Assembly (NCBI GenBank): GCA_910586975.1
Contig: CAJUKX010000001.1
Span: forward strand, 52,666 to 116,665
Origin: an uncultured Muribaculaceae bacterium
Lineage (GTDB): Bacteria; Bacteroidota; Bacteroidia; Bacteroidales; Muribaculaceae
Direction: 5' to 3'
DNA: 64,000 nucleotides
The notes beneath the pieces are model-generated. The model worked only from the letters and a program-made list of their open reading frames with translations, made no database searches and was not told the origin of the DNA. Both the position numbers and the translations under genes were made by a program. Positions 23,980-31,380 of the stretch are shown piece after piece. The first letter of the stretch is position 1. Each line of letters starts with the position of its first letter.

Positions 23980-26589
23980 TCAATCAAGTTTATGGATTAT
24001 GTCGCAGAGGGTGTCGCCGAGATTTATTGTGTATCCTTGCGATACGAATACTATGCGGTTGAATGTATCGGCGATGATGAAAATGGGCTTTTCGGAGGGA
24101 TTGAGTTTCAATGAACTGCAAATCTCGTCTGATATTTTTCCATCTATATCCGTACCGGTGACAACTGTAGAGGGCAGTTGTGGCATATCGGCTGTTTCCT
24201 GACGCATGGCGGCATTGCTGTCGGCATAGAGCAACAGCATGGGGCGTCCCCACGATTCAAACTCGGCCTTCACACGCGCTATATCGCGCAGGGCATGATT
24301 TGTAGGCTCGTGATTGGGGTCGATCAGGCCAAGAATATAGTATCCGCGGCCGGTGGTTGACAGTATCGACTTGTCTGTACCAGTAGCCGTATCATGATAC
24401 AGCTTTTCGGCATCAAGACCGCCAATGACCTGCACACCGCTCGCATCCTGCCGTATGGCGAGTTCAACATGTGTTGTGTCGCCGGGATTTACATTGAAGA
24501 ATGTGCTTCGGGCCAGAACATCGCCGCCGGCCATACGCTGTCCGGTGGTCAGCATATAGGTACCCGTGTCGAGTGTAACACCTTTGCTGAATGTATCGCT
24601 ATATGTGGCGTCTTCGTCATAGTTGAGCAGGTTTACCGAACCGTCGGCACCTATCTTGCTGATTGAAAACTGCGTATAATATCGCGGATTGTCAATGCGG
24701 CCAACAGGTGTGAAATCAAACACAGCTATACCCTGAGGGGCATTCGCGCCCTGTTTGTTGTCTTTGAAAGCCACATCAACCCACGCGCCTGATTTATCGA
24801 GCCATTGAGTTTTTCCTGTCACAGCATCGAGCCGGGCCGGTATACCAAGGCTGCGCGCAAGGGCTACAAAGAATATATCGCGCGAGGCGGCATTGGCCTT
24901 GCGGGTCTCCATCACCGACACAGGATTCATGGTCACCGAAGCCGGGTTCCAGTCGGGTATCAGTTGTATATTGGCTGTAACCCATGCCACCAAATCAGCC
25001 GGATTATCGCGGAATTTATCAATCTCCGCCGGAAGGAAGGCTGTGTTGAGTTCAATGCGGTAGGGTGTTAGGGTTTCGTTCGCCACACGGGGATTAAGCA
25101 CAAAGTCGCCGGCAGAATTGTCGGTAGCTTCGAAATGCGACTGAAGCACGTTGGCAGTAATGTCGCTGCGGTCTTTTGCAGAAATAAGCTCAACTATACG
25201 CAGTGCGCGCTCACGGTCGGCACCGGCCGCAGCCGATTCAAGGAACGACCGTATCACCTCATGGTTTGCGCGGGCATCGGCCATAACATTGCGTACCCTA
25301 CCCTCGTCAAGCGCAAGGTCACGAGCTATGACAGCCGCCTGAGCATCGGTGACGAAGGTGGAGGTATAAGCTCCGCGAATTGAATCCTCTATGGCCTTGC
25401 GGCGGTTGTTTTCATCCACGAGGGCCTGACTAAGCTCAATCTCCGACTTGCGGGCCGCAGGCGGAACGAGGTCAAAGTCAACGGTTCCGGTCAAGGGGGC
25501 AGAGCGGTTTAGGGTCACAGTATTTTCACCGTCCTTGCCAACGCTTACTTTGGCAAATCCGAATTTATCATCTTTTGAGGCCCATATTATCAAATCGCCG
25601 CAGCCTGCTATCAGCGAAGCCCTGCCGTCGGCATCGCTCTGCTTGGTCACCAAGGGATAGTATTCGGCGTAGTTATAGAGGCAAAAATCCACCTTGGCAT
25701 TGTCAACAGGCTTTCCTGCGGCATCAACGATGCGCACCTTCAGGGTGTCGACAGGAGCATAATGGTCGGTGGTATTAATATGAGTATAATCCTTGCCGGC
25801 AAGGAGTTTTTCCTCACTGCCGTTGTAAACGCCAAACACCCTTGCATTCATAAGCATACCACGCGATGCCGGCGCATTGAACCACCCGAGATTCAGAACG
25901 GGTTCGGGTTCGCAGGCACCCAAGAAATACCACTTGCCGTTAGCCCAAGCCTCCACCCAGGCGTGGTTGTCGTCGGTATGCGCCCAGCGCGGAGTGTATA
26001 TCTGGCGGGCAGGAATACCCACGGCTCTGAGTGCGGCCACAAGGAATGTGGATTCCTCGCCACAGCGTCCTATGGCCGTATATACAGTGGCCAAAGGGCT
26101 GTGTGTACGTGCATCAGAAGGCTGATATGTAGCCTTTTCGTGGCACCAGTGGTTTACTTCGAGAATCGCGTCCTCCATTGACAGGTGTTCCACCCGGGGC
26201 TTCAATTCTTTATAAAACACCATCCTTGAACTGTCGAGCATCTCGTTGTTGACCCTGAGCGGAAGCACGAAGTGTCTGAATTCAAGGTCGGGAACAGTCT
26301 TTCCCCACGGCATTTCCTCGCGTGCCCTGAGCGTGGCATTTACATTTTCGAGGAAGAAATCGCCCGAATTATCGCTTATATCCGGCACTGCCATATAGGC
26401 ATATAGAAACTCAAGAGCCTCACGCTGCTGCTCGGTGAGTTCGCGGTCGAAAACCTCAAAGCTGCCGGGCATACCCAACTCTGCACGGCGCTGCTCAAAG
26501 TCATCCTTCACCGTCGCATCTGCCGCATTATTCACCATACATACGGCCAGGGCCGACAATATCATAACCCTGATAAAAATACGGTTCAT
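23980..26589 (-). CDS. Secreted double transglutaminase-like protein with a C-terminal thioredoxin-like region
   Basis: Protein of 869 residues with a signal peptide (MNRIFIRVMILSALAVCMVNNAADA). Residues about 130-235 form a transglutaminase-like (papain-fold) core: AIGRCGEESTFLVAALRAVG with Cys176, then DDNHAWVEAW with His209, then GKWYFLGACEPEP, where an acidic residue completes the triad. A carboxypeptidase-regulatory/Ig-like segment follows (about 285-385). Residues about 555-650 resemble a second transglutaminase core (RDIFFVALARSLGIPARLDA) that lacks the Cys, so it is probably non-catalytic. The last 130 residues (GYYILGLIDPNHEPTNHAL to the end) look thioredoxin-like but lack a CxxC. 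Such proteins in Bacteroidales are probably peptidases or peptide binders in the periplasm. It starts 2 bp after cutC ends, so both form an operon. Confidence 0.7.
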   Translation of the reverse strand: MNRIFIRVMILSALAVCMVNNAADATVKDDFEQRRAELGMPGSFEVFDRELTEQQREALEFLYAYMAVPDISDNSGDFFLENVNATLRAREEMPWGKTVPDLEFRHFVLPLRVNNEMLDSSRMVFYKELKPRVEHLSMEDAILEVNHWCHEKATYQPSDARTHSPLATVYTAIGRCGEESTFLVAALRAVGIPARQIYTPRWAHTDDNHAWVEAWANGKWYFLGACEPEPVLNLGWFNAPASRGMLMNARVFGVYNGSEEKLLAGKDYTHINTTDHYAPVDTLKVRIVDAAGKPVDNAKVDFCLYNYAEYYPLVTKQSDADGRASLIAGCGDLIIWASKDDKFGFAKVSVGKDGENTVTLNRSAPLTGTVDFDLVPPAARKSEIELSQALVDENNRRKAIEDSIRGAYTSTFVTDAQAAVIARDLALDEGRVRNVMADARANHEVIRSFLESAAAGADRERALRIVELISAKDRSDITANVLQSHFEATDNSAGDFVLNPRVANETLTPYRIELNTAFLPAEIDKFRDNPADLVAWVTANIQLIPDWNPASVTMNPVSVMETRKANAASRDIFFVALARSLGIPARLDAVTGKTQWLDKSGAWVDVAFKDNKQGANAPQGIAVFDFTPVGRIDNPRYYTQFSISKIGADGSVNLLNYDEDATYSDTFSKGVTLDTGTYMLTTGQRMAGGDVLARSTFFNVNPGDTTHVELAIRQDASGVQVIGGLDAEKLYHDTATGTDKSILSTTGRGYYILGLIDPNHEPTNHALRDIARVKAEFESWGRPMLLLYADSNAAMRQETADMPQLPSTVVTGTDIDGKISDEICSSLKLNPSEKPIFIIADTFNRIVFVSQGYTINLGDTLCDIIHKLD

Positions 26590-26591
26590 AT

Positions 26592-27335
26592 CTACAAATT
26601 ATTTATAGCGTTAATAATATCAGCCACTACATCAGCCGAAGTAACCAATATCTCATTTTCATCGGCATCGGCTGCGCCCATATATACCTTGTCGTTTTTA
26701 TATATCATGCGGCTGCTTACAGGTCTGCGGGCCGAGGCATGAATCTCCGTAGCCCCGCTTTTTCGCAGAATCTCGGCTGCATTATGCGGCGAGACCCCCG
26801 ATCCGGGCATTATACATATACGCCCGGCAGCCTGATCTACAAGCCGGCGCAGAGTTTCTGCGCCCTCAAGGGCAACAGGTGCCTGACCCGAGGTGAGCAC
26901 ACGGTCGCAACCGAGTGAGATTATATCTTCAAGTGCCGATGAAGCATCGCGGCATCTGTCAAATGCACGATGAAAAGTAACCGACCGTCCCCGAGCGGCA
27001 GACACCAGCCGTCGGCAGACATCCATGTCAACATCTCCCCCGGGGGTAAGCGCCCCGATGACAACGCCGTGTGCGCCAAGCTCTACAGCCATAGCGATAT
27101 CGCGCTCCATCACAGCCACTTCATCCGCGTCGTACAGAAAGTCGCCCGTGCGCGGACGTATCAGTACATGGGTGCGGAGTTTATCCATGGAAACGGCATA
27201 CTCAATCAACGCCGCCGATGGGGTAAGTCCACCCTCGCTCAATGCCGAGCATAATTCAACTCTCGCGGCACCGCCGGCAGCCGCAGCCCTTACGCTGCCC
27301 ACATCTCCGGCACATATTTCTAAAACAGGATTCAT
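26592..27335 (-). CDS. cutC: CutC family protein
   Basis: TIM-barrel protein of 247 residues matching CutC throughout: LEICAGDVGSVRAAAAGGAA, RVELCSALSEGGLTPS, VLIRPRTGDFLYDADEV, GVVIGALTPGGDVD, VTFHRAFDRCRD, RVLTSGQ and IMPGSGVSPHNA. CutC was first linked to copper tolerance, but that role is disputed and its true reaction is unclear. It is the first gene of a pair with the transglutaminase-like gene. A MITE-like element begins 4 bp upstream of its ATG, so its promoter or leader has been altered by that insertion. Confidence 0.9.
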   Translation of the reverse strand: MNPVLEICAGDVGSVRAAAAGGAARVELCSALSEGGLTPSAALIEYAVSMDKLRTHVLIRPRTGDFLYDADEVAVMERDIAMAVELGAHGVVIGALTPGGDVDMDVCRRLVSAARGRSVTFHRAFDRCRDASSALEDIISLGCDRVLTSGQAPVALEGAETLRRLVDQAAGRICIMPGSGVSPHNAAEILRKSGATEIHASARRPVSSRMIYKNDKVYMGAADADENEILVTSADVVADIINAINNL

Positions 27336-27339
27336 ATTA

Positions 27340-27444
27340 GAGTGTGTTTGGATTTAACTCGTATTAAGTTTGAGAGAAACTTATTCATACTATGTTCTAT
27401 TCCTTAATATAATCATTTTTTGTGTGTTAAATTCAAACACACTC
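27340..27444. mobile_element. 105-bp MITE-like element with 19-bp terminal inverted repeats
   Basis: The left end reads GAGTGTGTTTGGATTTAAC and the right end is its reverse complement with one mismatch (GAGTGTGTTTGAATTTAAC). A TTA triplet flanks each side (27337-27339 and 27445-27447), fitting a 3-bp target duplication. The interior of 67 bp is AT-rich and non-coding. A GAG-starting end and TNA target duplication match the IS1031 group of the IS5 family, which is inference. The right-hand TTA is also the stop codon of the GH29 gene, and the left end lies 4 bp before the cutC ATG, so the element sits exactly between the two genes. Confidence 0.7.
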
Positions 27445-28764
27445 TTATTCGATTTCAAGTTCCACAATATGGTCAATGGCATCGGGAATAGAGTCGAGAT
27501 ACAGAGTGATGCCTTTATCCTTGTTCTTGGCAAATTTGACTTTGCTTCCGTCTTCAAATGTACGGGCACTCTTCACCTTGGCCGAAGTAGGCACATTAAT
27601 TTCAGTACCTTCCGCCGACAGTATATGCACATAGATTTTATTGCCCTTGCGTGTGGACGTACCCCACGTCTGTGCGGGGAAATCGCTTGGCGACGCAGCA
27701 TAGTATGTCTCGCCGTATTTACTCATCCACTCGCCTATGCCTTTGAGGCGTTCGAGGGCAGCCGCCGGCAGTTCACCGCTGGGCTGCGGACCTATATTGA
27801 GCAATACATTCGACCCTATGCCACGAGCCTTGACCAGCAGATGTATCAGTTGGGCAACACTCTTGTAATTTTGATCAACGACTTTATAACCCCACATACC
27901 GTTCATAGTCTGGCACATTTCAAGCGGCAGCGAAGAAATATCCTGGCTTGAATATCCGGCTGTATTCTCACCCGGAACATCACGTTCGAAAATCTGGATA
28001 TTCTCGCCCGGGAATACATTCTCGTGATGGTTGTTGGCAATAAGACACGCAGGTTGCAGATCATGAATCATGGCATACTGCTGCGGCAACTGCCAATCAA
28101 ACTTGTCGGCTTCGAAATCATGATCCCACCAGCCGTCAAACCATATAGCACCTATAGGGCCATAGTTGGCGAGCAGCTCGCGCAACTGACGGTTCATGAA
28201 ATCGTAATACTTGGGCCAGTCGCGCAGCGTAGAGTCGCGTCCGGTGGTCAGGCCGGTGCGTCCCGAGGGATAATCGGGACGAGTCCAGTCGATATGAGAA
28301 TAATACAGATGCAGCTTCAATCCCTGTTTGCCGCACTCATCGGCCAGCTCTTTGAGCACATCGCGCTTAAAAGGGGTGGCATCCACTATGTTGTAATCCG
28401 ACTGCTTGGTGCCGAACATCGAGAAGCCGTCGTGGTGACGAGAAGTAAACGTTACGTATCGCGCGCCGGCGTCCTTAAAAGCCTTGACCCACTCCGAGGC
28501 ATCGAATCGGGCAGGATAAAATCCGGCAGCAGCCTTGGCATACTCATCAGCCTTGGGACCGTAATTCAGATACCATTCACCCTGGCCGAACATACTGTAT
28601 ATGCCCCAGTGGATAAAGATTCCGAACCCGTTGTCGGAAAATTCCTTCTGAGCCTTCAGAATTTCGGGAGTAGGTTCATACTTATACTCAATCTCATTCC
28701 CGGCCGCGCAGACAAACCGACTCATAAAAGTCAGACACAGCGCGAAAAGCATTAATTTTTTCAT
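27445..28764 (-). CDS. GH29 alpha-L-fucosidase
   Basis: Protein of 439 residues with a signal peptide (MKKLMLFALCLTFMSRFVCA). The GH29 barrel is clear: FGIFIHWGIYSMFGQGEWY, TFTSRHHDGFSMF, LHLYYSHIDW, then GAIWFDGWWDHDF, with Asp210 as the expected nucleophile. A beta-sandwich C-terminal domain ends VELEIE. It removes terminal alpha-L-fucose, retaining configuration. It is monocistronic, with its own consensus promoter. Its TAA stop lies within the TTA target triplet of the adjacent MITE; the insertion does not appear to have shortened the protein, since the last beta-strand is present. Substrate could be host mucin, milk-type or plant fucosides. Confidence 0.92.
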   Translation of the reverse strand: MKKLMLFALCLTFMSRFVCAAGNEIEYKYEPTPEILKAQKEFSDNGFGIFIHWGIYSMFGQGEWYLNYGPKADEYAKAAAGFYPARFDASEWVKAFKDAGARYVTFTSRHHDGFSMFGTKQSDYNIVDATPFKRDVLKELADECGKQGLKLHLYYSHIDWTRPDYPSGRTGLTTGRDSTLRDWPKYYDFMNRQLRELLANYGPIGAIWFDGWWDHDFEADKFDWQLPQQYAMIHDLQPACLIANNHHENVFPGENIQIFERDVPGENTAGYSSQDISSLPLEMCQTMNGMWGYKVVDQNYKSVAQLIHLLVKARGIGSNVLLNIGPQPSGELPAAALERLKGIGEWMSKYGETYYAASPSDFPAQTWGTSTRKGNKIYVHILSAEGTEINVPTSAKVKSARTFEDGSKVKFAKNKDKGITLYLDSIPDAIDHIVELEIE

Positions 28765-28779
28765 GGCAATATTTTTTTA

Positions 28780-28811
28780 CAAAAATACAAGCCATGAGCC
28801 GAATTTCCAAA
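28780..28811 (-). promoter_or_regulatory. Promoter of the GH29 gene
   Basis: On the minus strand TTTG (28808-28811), 20 bp, then TATTTTTG (28780-28787). It gives a leader of only about 10 nt before the ATG at 28764. Confidence 0.7.
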
Positions 28812-28874
28812 AAAAATCCGGCTTTATTTCATTTGAAAAGTGTCGTTTTATATAATTGGATTTTATAATTCTAA

Positions 28875-29675
28875 TTATTTAATCGAATATGATTCCTTTA
28901 CAATTCCTACAATCGAAGAAATTGGATGAATTGAGAAATGGATTTCTTTCTTGACAGTGTCAAAAGTAGTTGAAATTACAATTTGTTTATACATTTCGGG
29001 ACAAACACCATCTTTGAAATATGCTTTCTTATAATCATCCAAGCGTTTATGGGTCAAATCGTTTAACATCCATTCCTCACCCTTAAACCCTTCTTGATTA
29101 GTCAGCTTCCTGAATTTAGGATTATTCATAATCTGTTGAGCAGTAGCACCCATATCATCTTCGATTGTTCCCTTGTACCAAGCACGCCGTACTTTGTATA
29201 AAGGTTTGTCATTCTCTGCCTCCCGGTATTTCAATACTAAGATTTTAGGGAATGACCTCAATGAATCCAATGAAAAATCTTTAGCAACCAAAACAAAGTC
29301 ACCGTCATTTACGCCGGCATACTTCATTGATTCTCCATGAACTACAAAACATTCATACAACGCAAGGTTAAGTGGGGTTCCTTCGGAGTCGCAGAAGTTA
29401 CAAGCCTCAATATCTACCGCGGAAACCATTTTACAAACGTTTGATTCTTTGCTCCCTGCACAAGCAACAAAATAATCTTTATGGGGCAGAACGGCAATGG
29501 TCTTATTTGTTATATCCTGCTGAACCTCTTTCCTATTCTTATTTGCTATTTTATTAGCTTTATAGTAGTACCCGGCAAAATAAACAACACCACCGATAGC
29601 CAACACCGTCGGAAGAGCCGGTCCGTTCAGCAAAACGGATGCTGTAGAGATAATATCAGTCATCATGTCAGTCAT
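28875..29675 (-). CDS. Membrane-anchored protein with a LexA/UmuD-like (S24-type) peptidase domain
   Basis: Protein of 266 residues. A single membrane segment (about 20-38, ALPTVLAIGGVVYFAGYYY) is followed by a basic stretch (KANKIANKNRK), which puts the rest in the cytoplasm. Residues about 105-170 match the S24 fold: CFVVHGESMKYAGVNDGDFV has the GxSM signature with Ser116 and the following DGD, and ILVLKY ... LYKVRRAW places Lys161 where LexA-type enzymes have the dyad lysine. An Ala73-Gly74 pair (FVACAGSK) lies 43 residues before the Ser, similar to LexA/UmuD self-cleavage sites. The C-terminal 95 residues are unfamiliar. Cleavage and signalling are inference. It overlaps the upstream membrane protein gene by 8 nt. 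The operon is clearly richer in A+T than its neighbours, suggesting transfer. Confidence 0.6.
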   Translation of the reverse strand: MTDMMTDIISTASVLLNGPALPTVLAIGGVVYFAGYYYKANKIANKNRKEVQQDITNKTIAVLPHKDYFVACAGSKESNVCKMVSAVDIEACNFCDSEGTPLNLALYECFVVHGESMKYAGVNDGDFVLVAKDFSLDSLRSFPKILVLKYREAENDKPLYKVRRAWYKGTIEDDMGATAQQIMNNPKFRKLTNQEGFKGEEWMLNDLTHKRLDDYKKAYFKDGVCPEMYKQIVISTTFDTVKKEIHFSIHPISSIVGIVKESYSIK

Positions 29676-30105
29676 TTATTTTATTTGGATGGAATGTTGG
29701 TTTTATATCAACAAAATGGGTATGAATATTGTTGGCGAATGACGAACACTCCAACTTTATCCAGCCCATAATTAGTAAGAGTAAATAAAACAGGATGTTA
29801 TATTCGCTGAAAGCATAGTATAATACCCCGATTATAAATGGGATGGGAATGATGAAAAAAAGTTTTGCATTTATCCCTAACAGTTCTCCATCAAAATTTT
29901 TCCCGGGGTTTGCATTCTTCAAATCCAAGAACATTATCGCTGACTCCCAGATAAAGACAAGAAATATTATAAACACACCTATAAGTTTCACAAGAACGTC
30001 ATCTTCAATTGCTTGAAAGCTTAAAGTTCCGGTAAAAAGGGCGGCTGTCCATAATGCGGCTTGCAACCGTGGAACAATTTTAGTATGTATTGTTTCCGGA
30101 GTCAT
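29668..30105 (-). CDS. Small multi-span membrane protein of unknown function
   Basis: Protein of 145 residues with three to four membrane segments: about 15-32 (weak), 37-60 (VLVKLIGVFIIFLVFIWESA), 82-100 (LFFIIPIPFIIGVLYYAF) and 103-120 (YNILFYLLLLIMGWIKL). I do not recognise a family. It is the first gene of a two-gene operon, has a consensus promoter, and its stop overlaps the start of the LexA-like peptidase gene by 8 nt, so the two products are probably made together and may interact in the membrane. A+T-rich compared with birA and other neighbours. Confidence 0.65.
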   Translation of the reverse strand: MTPETIHTKIVPRLQAALWTAALFTGTLSFQAIEDDVLVKLIGVFIIFLVFIWESAIMFLDLKNANPGKNFDGELLGINAKLFFIIPIPFIIGVLYYAFSEYNILFYLLLLIMGWIKLECSSFANNIHTHFVDIKPTFHPNKIND

Positions 30106-30127
30106 CTCATTATATATGAGTTGAATG

Positions 30128-30158
30128 CAAAGTTACTAAATTTTCTGTATAGTACAAA
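30128..30158 (-). promoter_or_regulatory. Promoter of the membrane peptidase operon
   Basis: On the minus strand TTTG (30155-30158), 19 bp, then TAACTTTG (30128-30135). The predicted start is near 30122, giving a leader of about 17 nt. The ideal spacing suggests strong or constitutive transcription. Confidence 0.75.
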
Positions 30159-30184
30159 GATATACACAAATTTAAATTGGCGCA

Positions 30185-30208
30185 ACCGGAGCTATCTCAA
30201 CTTCCGGT
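30185..30208 (-). terminator. Weak hairpin after birA
   Basis: ACCGGA and TCCGGT pair over a 12-nt loop immediately after the birA TAG, with AT-rich sequence beyond on the minus strand. A possible end of the porX-tsaE-birA transcript. Confidence 0.4.
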
Positions 30209-30946
30209 CTATTGGTCTATTATCGCTGCGACTTCTTTAAAAGCGTATGTGCGGGGAGGGGTGAGGTCGAGGGTAAGGTGGCCGGTTGGGGCTACCTTGA
30301 GTATAGCGGCCTCTACAATCTCATCGCGCAAGTTGTCGTGCCAGGGCCACACGCCTGTACGGCGCCACAGCATTGAGGAATATGTTGCCGTGAGCGTATC
30401 AATATCGGGGTTGCTTTGGAAGGTGTCAAATTCGGCAACAATTTCATTTGTTACTGCATCCAATACTTCATTGAGGTCAAATTCATGACCGGCAAGCTGC
30501 GCCATCGACACGGGATTCGGGGCATCGCTGCAAAAGCGCATCTGATTAACATTCAAACCTATACCGATCACTGCATGTCCGAGCATATTTCCGGCAAAGG
30601 AATTTTCAATCAATATGCCTGCCAACTTCAAGTCGCCCGCATAAATATCATTGGGCCACTTAAGCTGAATTTCAATGCCGAGAATACGTTGCAGGGCTTT
30701 GACCATGCCTACCGATACCGTCATAGACAGCAGAAATGCGTCGGCTGCCCGCAAGGCCCGCGGGCGCAGCATAAGCGAGAAAGTCAGGTTTTTGCCCGGC
30801 TCCGCCTCCCACGAATTGCCGCGCTGTCCGCGTCCGGCGGTCTGCTCCCGCACAGCCAAAACATCGCCGTGTGCGTAGCAGCCGGCATCAGCCGCCATCA
30901 AGGTATTGGTCGAGGTGGCGCTGTCAAGCCATTTAATTGCCATCAC
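30209..30946 (-). CDS. birA: Biotin--[acetyl-CoA-carboxylase] ligase
   Basis: Protein of 245 residues that attaches biotin to biotin-dependent carboxylase subunits. Family motifs in order: STNTLMAAD, the biotinyl-AMP loop GRGQRGNSWEAEPGKNL, QLKWPNDIYAGDLKLAGIL, and VIGIGLNVN. It lacks the N-terminal winged-helix domain of E. coli BirA, so it is a catalytic enzyme only and not a repressor. Its start overlaps the end of tsaE by 4 nt (ATGA type), so it is translationally coupled. Confidence 0.93.
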   Translation of the reverse strand: MMAIKWLDSATSTNTLMAADAGCYAHGDVLAVREQTAGRGQRGNSWEAEPGKNLTFSLMLRPRALRAADAFLLSMTVSVGMVKALQRILGIEIQLKWPNDIYAGDLKLAGILIENSFAGNMLGHAVIGIGLNVNQMRFCSDAPNPVSMAQLAGHEFDLNEVLDAVTNEIVAEFDTFQSNPDIDTLTATYSSMLWRRTGVWPWHDNLRDEIVEAAILKVAPTGHLTLDLTPPRTYAFKEVAAIIDQ

Positions 30947-31380
30947 TCGGGCTTTTCAATGATAATGTCGCGCGAATGATCGTCGTTCACGCGCACGCTT
31001 ACATGCACGGTATCGTCGGGCAGGATATCAGCCACCTTCTCGGGCCATTCTATGAAGCACAAAGCTCCTGAATCAAGATAATCTTCAAAACCGATATCAA
31101 GCACTTCTTCAAGGGTCTCAAGACGGTAGAGGTCAAAGTGGTACATCAGTTCGGCTGTAGTTTCCGAGCGATATTCATTGGCAATGGCAAACGAGGGCGA
31201 ATTTGCTTCCTCGGGATCTACGCCCAGAGCGGTGACAAGTGCAGATATGAAGGTGGTTTTGCCGGCACCCATCTCGCCGGTGAAAGTATATACTGTCTCA
31301 TCGCCCATCAGTTCTACAAACTTGCGGGCTGCTTCGGCCACATCGTTGCCGGTGGCTATGTGGATGATTGTCTGTGACAT
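30943..31380 (-). CDS. tsaE: tRNA threonylcarbamoyladenosine biosynthesis ATPase TsaE
   Basis: Protein of 145 residues, part of the TsaB-TsaD-TsaE machine that makes the t6A37 modification of tRNAs reading ANN codons. Walker A is GEMGAGKTTF (about 35-44), followed by SPSFAIANEY and the HFDLYRLETLEEVLDIGFED block, then CFIEWPEK. Its ATG shares one base with the porX TAA (TAATG), and birA overlaps its end, so it sits in the middle of a tight operon. Confidence 0.95.
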   Translation of the reverse strand: MSQTIIHIATGNDVAEAARKFVELMGDETVYTFTGEMGAGKTTFISALVTALGVDPEEANSPSFAIANEYRSETTAELMYHFDLYRLETLEEVLDIGFEDYLDSGALCFIEWPEKVADILPDDTVHVSVRVNDDHSRDIIIEKPE

